DNA from: JAXLXE01 sp046328115
GTDB taxonomy: Bacteria; Chloroflexota; UBA6077; JACCZL01
Direction of reading: 5' to 3'
Assembly (NCBI GenBank): GCA_046328115.1
Contig: JAXLXE010000001.1
Coordinates: 806,001 to 870,000 of the forward strand
Length of the DNA: 64,000 bases
Positions 16,643 to 24,680 of the stretch are shown here, piece by piece (within the stretch, counting starts at the first letter, position 1; each line of letters opens with the position of its first letter). The translations under genes and the position numbers were made by a program. A model generated the notes under the pieces. It saw nothing but the letters and a program-made list of their open reading frames with translations. It was not told where the DNA came from and did no database searches.

Positions 16643-16975
16643 CTACAGGTTGTACGCGTGCACCACGCCATGCTCCGGCGCTGCCCGGTCCGCCTCCAGA
16701 TCGGCTCTGACGTAGCCAGGAAACGGTATCCCGGCACCGGCCAGAAACTCGGCGATCTCCTGGATCGATGCTGCCGCGGTGGACGCGGGCGCTGAGACCG
16801 AGTGCTTCACGCCCTCGGCGTGGCAGGCCGAGCAGAAGTAGTCAGACCCTGGCTCCTCGCCGGTGCCCTCGCAATGGTCGCACAGCTCTGCCAGAGTGAC
16901 GAAGTACCGCCCCAGGTCCCGGTCCCACCCTAGAAAGACCATGCGCTGATCGTAGCGGAACCACCGGCGGCTCAC
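16643..16975 (-). CDS. Small zinc-ribbon protein downstream of the Rieske oxygenase
   Basis: A 110-aa protein starting at a GTG only 10 nt after the Rieske oxygenase gene, so probably in the same transcript. Two metal-binding knuckles are visible: CDHCEGTG (about residues 32-39) and CSACHAEG (about 47-54), similar to the C-x-x-C-x-G-x-G repeats of DnaJ-type zinc ribbons. The C-terminal part (IQEIAEFLAGAGIPFPGY) looks like a compact helical domain. High third-position G+C supports coding. Function unknown; it might aid metal-centre assembly or act as a regulator, but nothing in the sequence shows this. Confidence 0.6.
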   Translation of the reverse strand: MSRRWFRYDQRMVFLGWDRDLGRYFVTLAELCDHCEGTGEEPGSDYFCSACHAEGVKHSVSAPASTAAASIQEIAEFLAGAGIPFPGYVRADLEADRAAPEHGVVHAYNL

Positions 16976-16985
16976 TTCCGTCGCT

Positions 16986-18296
16986 CTACAGCGGCCCGTT
17001 GAGGGTGGGATCCAGGTCTGGATGCTCCACGAACGCCCGCCTCAGCTCGCGCGTGGCCTCCACCCAGTCCGCACCGCACGGCAGGAAGATCCCGCCTGAG
17101 CGCACCCGGTACACCTCCGGATCGTCCACGCCCGGCGGCACGGTGCCCGCCCGCTGGTACGCCCTGACCGCGGCCAGCAGGCGCCGTCGCACCCGGATCA
17201 CCATGGCATCGGCGCTGCCCAGGTGCTCCTTGCTCCGGTCATAGATGCCGCCCATGCTCGCCGTCATCGCTGCGTCCTGCATGACCAACCCGTGGATCCC
17301 GCTGTAGCCAGCCGGGCCTTCCCCGCCACGCTGGACCTCTCGATCGATCAGGAAATCGTTCTCCATCGTCTGCGTTTGTCGGAACCGACCGTACCAGTCC
17401 GTGCTGTTGGTCTCGTGCGCACCAATGATGTTGGTGGGACCTACGTTCGCCTGGTTACGACGCACGTTCATCACGAACGTCATGGTGTGGTTGTCGTCCA
17501 TGGGCACCCGCGCGGAGCCGCCCTTCTTGGTCCCCAGTACCCCTGGAGGGGTGAAGGTGTAGAAGGGGAAGCACCACTGGGCAATGCGCCAGTAGTCCTG
17601 ATCGGGGCCGGCCGCGCGACGCGCGCCGTAGGCGGAGCCGCCCTCCGTATCGATCACCTCGAAGTAGGCCGTCTTGTCGCGTAGCTGGTACTCGGAGAAC
17701 GAGCCGGGCGGCTGATCCTCCGGCTTCAGTCCGCCGTAATGCAGGAACCCCACGTGGGTGGTATCGATGTCGCCCTCGAGGATCTGAAGCCAGTTGCCCT
17801 CCAGCATCGTGGCACGCACGGAGAGCTCCGCCCCCTCCGCCATGTTGCCCTCGAAGTCGGGCAGCGGAGGCGGCTCGCCGCGGGGGCCCATGTACGTCCA
17901 GACCACACCACCGCGCTCGCGGCACGGATAGGTGGTCGCTTTCACACGGGTCTTGAAGTCGCTCTCAGCCGGCTCGTTGGGCATGTCCGTGCAGTTGCCC
18001 TGCGCGTCGAATTGCCAGCCGTGGTACACGCAGCGGATGCCGCAGTGGTCCACTCGGCCAAAGAACATGGAAGCGCCGCGGTGGGGGCAATTGTTCGCGA
18101 TGAGCCCCACCCTGCCCTGGCCGTCGCGGAAGCCGATGAGCTTCTCGCCCAGCAACAGCACCCGCACCGGATCGCAGCCGGGCCTGGGAAGCTCGCTGGA
18201 GAGCATCGCGGGCACCCAGTACTCGCGCATCATCCCACCCATGGGCGTACCGGGGCCCACCCGAGTGATCAGCTCATTGTCTTCCCTGCTCAGCAC
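16986..18296 (-). CDS. Rieske non-haem iron ring-hydroxylating oxygenase, phthalate dioxygenase type
   Basis: Oxygenase component, 436 aa. The N-terminal Rieske [2Fe-2S] site is C70-P-H72 and C89-V-Y-H92. The mononuclear iron region contains LEGDIDTTHVGFLHYG, the D-x2-H-x4-H-like motif of phthalate 4,5-dioxygenase (Pht3/OphA2) oxygenases. The opening MLSREDNELITRVGPGTPMG is typical of that branch. The GTG start has GGGAGGAAG 5-6 nt upstream. No reductase gene is adjacent; these enzymes need one. In context it could dihydroxylate phthalate or a related aromatic acid ahead of the decarboxylase-like protein and ring-cleavage enzyme. Confidence 0.9.
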   Translation of the reverse strand: MLSREDNELITRVGPGTPMGGMMREYWVPAMLSSELPRPGCDPVRVLLLGEKLIGFRDGQGRVGLIANNCPHRGASMFFGRVDHCGIRCVYHGWQFDAQGNCTDMPNEPAESDFKTRVKATTYPCRERGGVVWTYMGPRGEPPPLPDFEGNMAEGAELSVRATMLEGNWLQILEGDIDTTHVGFLHYGGLKPEDQPPGSFSEYQLRDKTAYFEVIDTEGGSAYGARRAAGPDQDYWRIAQWCFPFYTFTPPGVLGTKKGGSARVPMDDNHTMTFVMNVRRNQANVGPTNIIGAHETNSTDWYGRFRQTQTMENDFLIDREVQRGGEGPAGYSGIHGLVMQDAAMTASMGGIYDRSKEHLGSADAMVIRVRRRLLAAVRAYQRAGTVPPGVDDPEVYRVRSGGIFLPCGADWVEATRELRRAFVEHPDLDPTLNGPL

Positions 18297-18418
18297 GGCT
18301 TCCTCCCATGTTCCACGTCACGACACCGCGGCCCACCCCTGGACCCGCACCCCGCGGGATGGTAGCCAACGGCAGGACCGCCAGCAACGGCCCACCTACG
18401 GCGAGGCCGTCCCTACGA

Positions 18419-18733
18419 CTAGCCGGCTCCCTCATTGAGCTGCCCCGTCTCCGCCAGCCAGCGGGCAAAGTCCAGTCGATCGAGCTCCACCACAGCCGCC
18501 AGCGACCGCAGCGGCGGCCGCGGGACGGGAATGTGCGCGCCGGTCCGCACGCGCTCGATGATGAGCTGAATCCGCTGGCGATCGACCCGTTCCATGGCCT
18601 CGCCAGACGTATCGGCCTCCGCGATGCAGCCTAGCTCAGGCAGCTCCGCATAGCGCTTCCACGTCCCATCGGCGCTGGGGGCCGAATACGCCACCAGCCG
18701 ATACGGGACGGCCAGGTAATCTTCTAGCTGCAT
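18419..18733 (-). CDS. HicB-like antitoxin-fold protein, without HicA
   Basis: 104 aa starting MQLEDYLAVPYRLVAYSA. The partial RNase-H-like HicB fold is seen in WKRYAELPELGCIAEADTSGEAMERV, which matches the 'YxAxxPDLPGCxAxGxTxEEA' pattern. A C-terminal extension may be a dimerisation or DNA-binding part. I start at 18733 because GGGAG lies about 6 nt upstream; the longer frame starts at 18766. No HicA-like toxin ORF is present on either side, so it is an orphan. It may be a stand-alone regulator rather than an antitoxin. Confidence 0.7.
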   Translation of the reverse strand: MQLEDYLAVPYRLVAYSAPSADGTWKRYAELPELGCIAEADTSGEAMERVDRQRIQLIIERVRTGAHIPVPRPPLRSLAAVVELDRLDFARWLAETGQLNEGAG

Positions 18734-18808
18734 CGGCGCTCCCACGGCGGCGGGCGCGCTCTCCAACGGCCGCCACCCAACCCTCCAGCGAGGATTATGC
18801 CGCCGCTA

Positions 18809-19474
18809 CTAGCTGTCCGACAGGGACGCTTTGTGCGCGAGCAAGGCCGCCTCTACACGGTTGCGCACCTGGAGCTTCTGCAGGATGTTGGTCATATAGT
18901 GCTTGACGGTCTTTTCGCTGAGGGCTAGATCGAACGCGATCTCCTTGTTGGAGTCACCCTGAGCCACGCGCTCGAGAATCTGCCGCTCGCGGTCGGAGAG
19001 CTCGTCGAGCGGGTTGGACTGCTCGGATGCACCCGTGCTCCCGCGCGTGAGGCCAACGAGGAGTCCAGATGCAAGCGCGGGTGTCACGTACACCTCTCCC
19101 GCGGCCACGCTCTTGATCACCCCAATGAGCTCCGTGGAACCGACACCCTTCAGTACGTACCCCCGCGCACCGGCCTGGAGCGCCGCCACCACGTCGTCAT
19201 CATCCTCGGACACGGTGAGCACAATGATCCTGGTCACCGGCGCGGCCGTTGCGATCTCCCGCACCGCGTTCAGACCGCCGCCCGGCATATTCAGGTCAAG
19301 CAAGACAACATCTGGGAGATGGTCGCGCGCCATGTTCACGGCGTCCGCGGCAGAGGATCCTTCGCCAACGACGTCCAGCGTGCGGTCTCGACGCAATGCG
19401 CTCACTACCCCCTCCCGAAAGAGGGGGTGGTCGTCGAAGAGAGCCACGCGTGTCAGGTCAACCAGCGTCTGCAC
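18809..19474 (-). CDS. NarL/FixJ-family response regulator
   Basis: 221 aa. The receiver domain has the acidic pocket FDDH (14-15) and the phosphoacceptor Asp60 in VVLLDLNMPG, the Thr/Ser switch in IIVLTVSED, and the Lys in YVLKGVG. The C-terminal LuxR-type HTH is LSDRERQILERVAQGDSNKEIA, with recognition helix SEKTVKHYMTNILQKL. The recognition helix closely resembles that of mycobacterial DosR (EKTVKNY, from memory). The gene overlaps the end of the histidine kinase gene by 17 nt, so the two are co-expressed as a pair. DosR-like palindromes lie upstream of the kinase. Confidence 0.93.
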   Translation of the reverse strand: MQTLVDLTRVALFDDHPLFREGVVSALRRDRTLDVVGEGSSAADAVNMARDHLPDVVLLDLNMPGGGLNAVREIATAAPVTRIIVLTVSEDDDDVVAALQAGARGYVLKGVGSTELIGVIKSVAAGEVYVTPALASGLLVGLTRGSTGASEQSNPLDELSDRERQILERVAQGDSNKEIAFDLALSEKTVKHYMTNILQKLQVRNRVEAALLAHKASLSDS

Positions 19475-21023
19475 CTACGGGGGCTAGGGGGATCAGCGCG
19501 CTGACGGTGGTACCGCCGCCCGGGCAGCTCACCACCGTCATGGATCCGCCCACGCTCGCCACGCGTTCCTGCATTCCGGCGAGGCCGAGACGGTCAGGCG
19601 AACGCGCGAACTCGTCAGGGTCAAAGCCGCCACCGGAGTCCCGCACCACCACCTCGAGCGTGTCGTTCACTGTCCTCATCATTGCCTGCGGCTCCGAGCC
19701 ACCGGCATGGCGATGTGCGTTGTTCAGCGCCTCCTGGAGCACACGATACGCCACGATCTTCACGGGAAGCGGAGCCACCTCCGGCACACTGTCGATGGTC
19801 AAGCCCACCCGATCTCCCGTTCTCCGGGCATGCCGCGCCACAGCCCGTCGGCCCACGTCCGCGAGCGAGAGAGGCTCCAACTCCGGAATCCTCAGCCCCG
19901 CCGCGATGCCTCGCAAGTCCTCCAGGGCGCTCACCAGCGGTTGACGCAACGACTCAACTTCGGACTCCCCAAGCTGGGGCCGGTGCCTTGGCTTGCCGCC
20001 ACTCCCCAATCCATCCAACCGCATAAGCGCCGCCGCCACGTCTTGAGCCGGACCGTCGTGCAACTCGGCGCTGACGCGGCGCAGGAGCTGCTCGTTGAGC
20101 TCTGTGGTGCGACGGGCGGATCGCTTGACTCGATCGCTCAGTGCGCGATTCTGGGACAGGAGCTCCGCCGTGCGCTCGTATCGCTCGTTGAGCTCCACCT
20201 GCTGCCGCTCGATGCGCGCGCTTGCCTTCCCCACGATACCAACGAGCAGCAAATACGTGGTGGCTCCCGCGCCGCCCACCACGAGCCAACTTCGCACCTT
20301 GGCCTTCTGGATCTCGTCTGCCAGCGCATCTGCCCGGAGGTAGAACTCCGCCACGCCGATGATGTCCGCGCTGGGTTCCGCCCGCACCGGACTGTAGATC
20401 TCCAGCAGCGACCCACCGCCAACGTCCTCGTCCGCCTCCTCGGCGTCGCCGATTAGCGTGACCACGAGCTCGCCACCGAAAGCTCGCGAGACCTCGTCGT
20501 GCATGGCCCGCCCATCGCTTGGATCGGTGGGAAGCACCACCTGGCCGCCGGTGGGAAGCTGCTGGGTCACATTGGACGCGGTCGCGAGCGGCTCCTCATT
20601 TGCCGAGCGGGGGAACGCCGCGCGCGACTCGCCGCTCGCCACGGTGTCTGCGCTGGCAACGGGACGGATTGCATACACCACACGACCGGCTGAGTCCCAG
20701 ATCTTGATTGCCACGACGAACTGGCCGAGTGAGGTCTGACCCAGCAGCCGCGTGAGGTTGGCGGCCGATTCCGGATCGATCGGTTGGCCTGCGCTCAAGC
20801 CCTGAAGCCGCGGGGTCATGAATGCGTCGATAAAGAGCGCCGCCGTCGCCGCCGACCGCGATGCCACACCGCGCTCTACCTCCCGGGCGATCCACCACCC
20901 CAGCTCAACAGTGGTCCCCGCGACGATGACGAACCCGATAATCGCGAATCGGCACGCCAGCGTGCAGCGATGCCACGCTTCGGTCAGGTAGCGGATGGCG
21001 CCAAGCAGCCGACGGAATCCCAT
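19458..21023 (-). CDS. Membrane sensor histidine kinase (HisKA_3/NarX type)
   Basis: 521 aa. An N-terminal membrane helix (FAIIGFVIVAGTTVELGWW) is followed by a roughly 200-residue extracytoplasmic sensor and a second helix (WLVVGGAGATTYLLLVGIV). A coiled-coil linker leads to the dimerisation box LRRVSAELHDGPAQDVAAAL, whose His near residue 320 is the phosphorylation site, and then the HATPase_c domain ending DRLGLAGMQERVASVGG. It is the partner of the overlapping response regulator. The upstream DNA has TAGAAT only 6-7 nt before the ATG, so the message may be leaderless. The signal is unknown. Confidence 0.92.
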   Translation of the reverse strand: MGFRRLLGAIRYLTEAWHRCTLACRFAIIGFVIVAGTTVELGWWIAREVERGVASRSAATAALFIDAFMTPRLQGLSAGQPIDPESAANLTRLLGQTSLGQFVVAIKIWDSAGRVVYAIRPVASADTVASGESRAAFPRSANEEPLATASNVTQQLPTGGQVVLPTDPSDGRAMHDEVSRAFGGELVVTLIGDAEEADEDVGGGSLLEIYSPVRAEPSADIIGVAEFYLRADALADEIQKAKVRSWLVVGGAGATTYLLLVGIVGKASARIERQQVELNERYERTAELLSQNRALSDRVKRSARRTTELNEQLLRRVSAELHDGPAQDVAAALMRLDGLGSGGKPRHRPQLGESEVESLRQPLVSALEDLRGIAAGLRIPELEPLSLADVGRRAVARHARRTGDRVGLTIDSVPEVAPLPVKIVAYRVLQEALNNAHRHAGGSEPQAMMRTVNDTLEVVVRDSGGGFDPDEFARSPDRLGLAGMQERVASVGGSMTVVSCPGGGTTVSALIPLAPVGADAG

Positions 21024-21074
21024 GCCCCCATTCTATCCACGGCGCCGCCTACCTATGACTATTCCTATCGCGAC

Positions 21075-21092
21075 TTAAGACCAAAGTCCCAT
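21075..21092. promoter_or_regulatory. DosR-like palindromic box 1
   Basis: On the minus strand this reads ATGGGACTTTGGTCTTAA, which matches 11 of 14 core positions of the DosR/DevR site GGGACTWWAGTCCC. It lies in the 183-nt gap between the histidine kinase start (21023, leftward) and the secreted-protein gene (21207, rightward). It could serve either direction. The neighbouring response regulator has a DosR-like recognition helix, which makes it the natural candidate to bind here. Confidence 0.45.
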
Positions 21093-21109
21093 CAGGTCCC
21101 AGACCCAGG

Positions 21110-21127
21110 TCGGACGAAAGTTCGGGC
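21110..21127. promoter_or_regulatory. DosR-like palindromic box 2 (weaker)
   Basis: TCGGACGAAAGTTCGGGC matches about 10 of 14 core positions of GGGACTWWAGTCCC. Its centre is about 35 nt from that of box 1, so roughly the same helical face. Weak alone; the paired arrangement is what makes it worth recording. Confidence 0.3.
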
Positions 21128-21206
21128 TCCCGTCGGTGACGTAATCCGCGTTTAACTGTCGACACTGAATGTGGACGGGGGAGCAAGGCACTTGGAGGAG
21201 GAACCA

Positions 21207-21848
21207 ATGGTGCGAAATCGACTAGTCATATCAACGCTCGCGGCGTTCCTGATCTTCGGCTCGACGTTGGCGCAGGCGGATGCCCGGCGAGGCGAGGCTC
21301 AGCCAGGCGACGACCGCGGCGGTGTGAGCGAGCCACGCGGACGCGGCGGCGACAGCATCTCGAACACCAGCAACAGCGGGCCGTCACGAGGGACTGACAA
21401 CAACGTGCGCCGACGGGGCGAGCCCGAGCCTGGCGACGACCGCGGCGGTCACGGCGAGGCCGAGCATCCGCACCGCCGCGGCGGTGGTGAGGGGCAGGGC
21501 AACGGCACACCAAACGCCGGCCCGAGCCGCAAGGGCACGCGCGTCATCGTCACGCTGACCCCATCGGCGGACTTCCCGAACGCCTCTGGCAAGGCGAAGA
21601 GCCAGGTCAAGGGCACTGAGCGAGAGCTCGAGATTGAGGTGGAGCACATCACCGCGCTTGCGGGTACAACCGTGACGTTTAAGGTGGGCGGCTCTAGCGT
21701 GGGCACCGCGACGGTCTCAGCGCTTGGTGAAGCGGAGCTCGATCTGTCCACTGAGGACGGCGACACGGTCCCCACCATTGGCGCCGGCGCAAGCGTCAGC
21801 GTCACCACGGCAGACGGCACCGTCATTGTGGAGGGCCAGTTCCCGTAG
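21207..21848 (+). CDS. Secreted protein with duplicated charged N-terminal segment
   Basis: 213 aa. A Sec signal peptide (LVISTLAAFLIFGSTLAQA) is followed by a charged, disordered Gly/Arg/Asp-rich region. In that region the block RRGEAQPGDDRGG recurs as RRGEPEPGDDRGG, and NSGPSRGT recurs as NAGPSRKGT. The C-terminal half (GTRVIVTLTPSADFPNASGKAKSQ onward) looks like a beta-sandwich. The ATG at 21207 has GGAGGAGGAA a few nt upstream and is preferred over the frame start at 21171. A strong hairpin follows. I do not recognise a family; regulation by the adjacent two-component system is inferred from the boxes upstream. Confidence 0.75.
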   Translation: MVRNRLVISTLAAFLIFGSTLAQADARRGEAQPGDDRGGVSEPRGRGGDSISNTSNSGPSRGTDNNVRRRGEPEPGDDRGGHGEAEHPHRRGGGEGQGNGTPNAGPSRKGTRVIVTLTPSADFPNASGKAKSQVKGTERELEIEVEHITALAGTTVTFKVGGSSVGTATVSALGEAELDLSTEDGDTVPTIGAGASVSVTTADGTVIVEGQFP

Positions 21849-21873
21849 GTCCACGCCACGCCCAGAGTGCACG

Positions 21874-21908
21874 ACAACGGCCCCGCGTCACGCGCGGGGC
21901 CGTTGTCT
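21874..21908 (+). terminator. Strong hairpin terminator after the secreted-protein gene
   Basis: A perfect 15-bp stem (GACAACGGCCCCGCG with its complement) and a 5-nt loop start 25 nt after the stop codon. The following sequence is TATACTCG rather than a T-run. Very stable, so termination here is likely. Confidence 0.75.
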
Positions 21909-21983
21909 ATACTCGCGCACGATGCGCGCCAAGTCAAAGCTACCCGGAGCAGAGCACCGGGCAGACAGCAGAGCCCGTCCAGA

Positions 21984-23549
21984 TTGAGCGCCAGACGCCG
22001 CCGAGTCCTGGCCATCCTCGGGGCGGGCGCCATTGCGAGCGCGCTCGGCATCCGCGAGATGGTCACGCTCGCGGCCCCGCCAACGGACGCCAAGGACTGT
22101 CCGCCGCTGAGGCCCCTGTCCTTCAATGCGCCGTCCGGGCCTACTGGGTCCGGGGCCGAGCGGCTGCCGTGGTCGCAGCGCGGCGGAACGATCAACGATG
22201 TGAGCTGCCTGGACCGAACGCCTGTGCACGGCGTCGTCCGCGTCACGACCGAGGATGAGATCCGGGATGCGTTGAGCTACGCGCGTGGGGCCGGACTCAA
22301 GGTTGCAATGGCGGGAGCCCGCCACAGCATGGGAGGCCACGCCTTTGCCTCGGGTGCCTTGATCCTGGACGTCAACGGCTACAACCGGGTGCAAGTCAGC
22401 CCAGACGTCCCCAGCGTCACGGTGCAGACCGGCGCGAAGTGGCTGGACATCCAGGCGGCCATCCACCCCCGGTTCGCCGTGAAGGCCATGCAATCCACGA
22501 ACATCTTCACGGTAGCGGGCTCCATCTCCGTGAACGCCCACGGCATGGATCACCGCGTGGGTTCGGTAGAGCGCACCATCCGCTGGCTACGGCTGATGCT
22601 GGCGGACGGCACGGTCGTCCGTCTGAGCCGACAGGAAAACTCCGAGATATTCCGTCACGTTGTGGGAGGGTACGGGCTCTTCGGTGTGATCCTGGACGCC
22701 GAGATCGAGATCACCCAGAACTTGCTCTACAAGCCAGGCCGCAAGATGATCTCGTATCGCGACTTCCCCACCGTATTCGAGCGGGAGATTCTGCCAGACC
22801 CGTCAATCGGGCTCATGTACGGTCATCTCAGCACGGCGCGCGGCTCGTTTCTCCAGGACATGATGCTGTTCCTATACACCGCGGATGGCACAACCACCGG
22901 CAACCCGCCGCCATTGTCGGACGTATCGCAGATCGGTCTGCGCAGACTGGTCTTCAACCTCAGCAAAGGCGGCGGTGCTCTGATGGACCTCAAGTGGTGG
23001 GCGGAGCGCACGATTGAACCGCGACTGGAGGGGTGCTCCGTGACCGCGGCAGACGTAGCCGGCGCATGTTACGTCACCCGGAATGACCCAATGCATGACT
23101 CCGCCCAGTATCTCTTCAACAGCCTGGAGGGCGAGACGGACATACTGCAAGAGTACTTCGTGCCGCGCGAACGCCTCGTGGCATTCCTGGACGCGGCCCG
23201 CCCGGTGCTCCGCGACTCCGGCCTGACCCTTCTAAATGCGTCTGTGCGCGTCGCGCATCAGGAAAACATTGCGCTGAACTACGCGCCGGCCGACATGTTC
23301 GCGCTGGTGCTCTACGTGAACCAGAAGACCGACCGCGCGGGGAATGAGGCAATGGCGCGGCTGACGCGGACGATGGTGGACCTTTGCGTGGGTCACGGCG
23401 GTCGCTTCTTCCTGCCGTATCAGCTTCACTTCACGCCGTTGCAGCTTCGCGCCGCCTATCCGGAGATCGACGCGTTCTTCGCGGCGAAGCGGCGGTATGA
23501 TCCTGGCGAGCTGTTCTCGAGCACGTTCTACGAGACCTACAGGGCCTGA
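21984..23549 (+). CDS. FAD-linked oxidase (PCMH-type FAD-binding domain)
   Basis: About 521 aa. The N-terminus SARRRRVLAILGAGAIASALG looks like a twin-arginine export signal. The FAD-binding domain follows, with VTTEDEIRDALSYAR and GARHSMGGHAFASGALILDV, the conserved loop of D-lactate/gulonolactone-type oxidases. The C-terminal KRRYDPGELFSSTFYETY is the usual closing motif. The start is uncertain: TTG at 21984 is just before the Arg cluster, while the GTG at 21867 would place a strong terminator inside the gene. The substrate is unknown; sugar lactones or hydroxy acids are typical of the family. Confidence 0.82.
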   Translation: MSARRRRVLAILGAGAIASALGIREMVTLAAPPTDAKDCPPLRPLSFNAPSGPTGSGAERLPWSQRGGTINDVSCLDRTPVHGVVRVTTEDEIRDALSYARGAGLKVAMAGARHSMGGHAFASGALILDVNGYNRVQVSPDVPSVTVQTGAKWLDIQAAIHPRFAVKAMQSTNIFTVAGSISVNAHGMDHRVGSVERTIRWLRLMLADGTVVRLSRQENSEIFRHVVGGYGLFGVILDAEIEITQNLLYKPGRKMISYRDFPTVFEREILPDPSIGLMYGHLSTARGSFLQDMMLFLYTADGTTTGNPPPLSDVSQIGLRRLVFNLSKGGGALMDLKWWAERTIEPRLEGCSVTAADVAGACYVTRNDPMHDSAQYLFNSLEGETDILQEYFVPRERLVAFLDAARPVLRDSGLTLLNASVRVAHQENIALNYAPADMFALVLYVNQKTDRAGNEAMARLTRTMVDLCVGHGGRFFLPYQLHFTPLQLRAAYPEIDAFFAAKRRYDPGELFSSTFYETYRA

Positions 23550-23563
23550 GCGCGTGCCGCCAA

Positions 23564-24673
23564 TCAGTAGTCGTACACGTGCTCCAGCCGGGCGCCGTCA
23601 CCCAGACCTCGGATGAGGTCGAGCAGCCCAGGCACGGGTACAAGCAGCGCAATGCGCCGCCACCCAGGATCCAGCGGAAGCGGCAGGTCAAACAGCCGAG
23701 TCGCCCGCCCCGGGGGCGGAGCCCAGCCCGCGGGAGCCACGACGCTTAACACGATCTGGTCGTTCCCGCCCAGCATCAGGAGCTGCCCGTATTCCTCAGA
23801 TAGGCCCCGCACGGCTCGATCGAACGCAGCGTACCGGGGGACCGACACCAGCACCCGATCATCCGCCAGCCGGCGCACCACACGGATGTCGGACATCGAG
23901 CGCAACGCCTCATCCGTGTAGCCTTGCACAACGGCCAACGACCTTTCCTGATCCGCGCCATACGCGGCGCCAGAGACCTGGCCAATCACCCAACCGTAGG
24001 CCGCCTTGATCACGTATTCAACGGAGAGCGCAACGCGGCGCTCCCACCTTCTCGCGGCATCCGGGCCGTCCGGCAACGGTCCACTCCAGAGCAACTGGAC
24101 GCGGGCCCAGAAGGGGAACAAATACCAGGGCCTCTGCGGCAGGAATTCGGCGTACTCGCGGGCGACAGCCGCGGCGAAGCGATCCTCCTGGGTAAGTGGA
24201 TCCGTGGACACGGCTTCGGTCAACCGTCCCACGACTCCTTCGTATAGGCCCTTTGCGGCGTACTCGAGCGTGTAGCTCACGCCGATCACCAGCAGCATTG
24301 CGTGATAGCCGTAGTTCGGCTCGTACCGGTCCGCAGTGAGCTGATACGCGTAGCTGTATCCGCACCAATACTGGCCGACGGAATGGAAGTAGGGAAATTC
24401 GGTGGGCGTGCGGCGGGCGGTCCACTCGGCGTAGTCCTGGGCGCTGTAGACGATGTACCACTCAGGGAACGTCAGATAGGCGTTATCCTCGCGCCGCCGC
24501 TCCGTGGCGGGCACCAGATCCACCAGCGCGGGCTCGCCAAGTCGGGGCACGCCCTGCACCTGGCTCAACCCCGGCGGTGTCCCGCAGCCCACGCGGATCG
24601 CGCCCGCGCAGGCCACGGCGACCACCGCCAGCACTATTGCGCGGCGAATGAGGCGGCGCATCGAACGCGCCAT
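23564..24673 (-). CDS. Conserved hypothetical membrane-anchored protein
   Basis: 369 aa from the ATG at 24673; the longer frame runs back into the neighbouring gene. A basic N-terminus and one hydrophobic segment (AIVLAVVAVACAGAIRVG) suggest membrane anchoring or export. The body contains the striking motif YLTFPEWYIVYSAQDYAEW and aromatic-rich stretches (GYSYAYQLTADRYEPNYGYHA). I do not recognise an enzymatic family. It lies 7 nt after the small membrane-protein gene 24681-25115 in the same direction, so the two are likely one operon, and it is convergent with the FAD oxidase. Confidence 0.72.
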   Translation of the reverse strand: MARSMRRLIRRAIVLAVVAVACAGAIRVGCGTPPGLSQVQGVPRLGEPALVDLVPATERRREDNAYLTFPEWYIVYSAQDYAEWTARRTPTEFPYFHSVGQYWCGYSYAYQLTADRYEPNYGYHAMLLVIGVSYTLEYAAKGLYEGVVGRLTEAVSTDPLTQEDRFAAAVAREYAEFLPQRPWYLFPFWARVQLLWSGPLPDGPDAARRWERRVALSVEYVIKAAYGWVIGQVSGAAYGADQERSLAVVQGYTDEALRSMSDIRVVRRLADDRVLVSVPRYAAFDRAVRGLSEEYGQLLMLGGNDQIVLSVVAPAGWAPPPGRATRLFDLPLPLDPGWRRIALLVPVPGLLDLIRGLGDGARLEHVYDY

Positions 24674-24680
24674 CCGCTCG

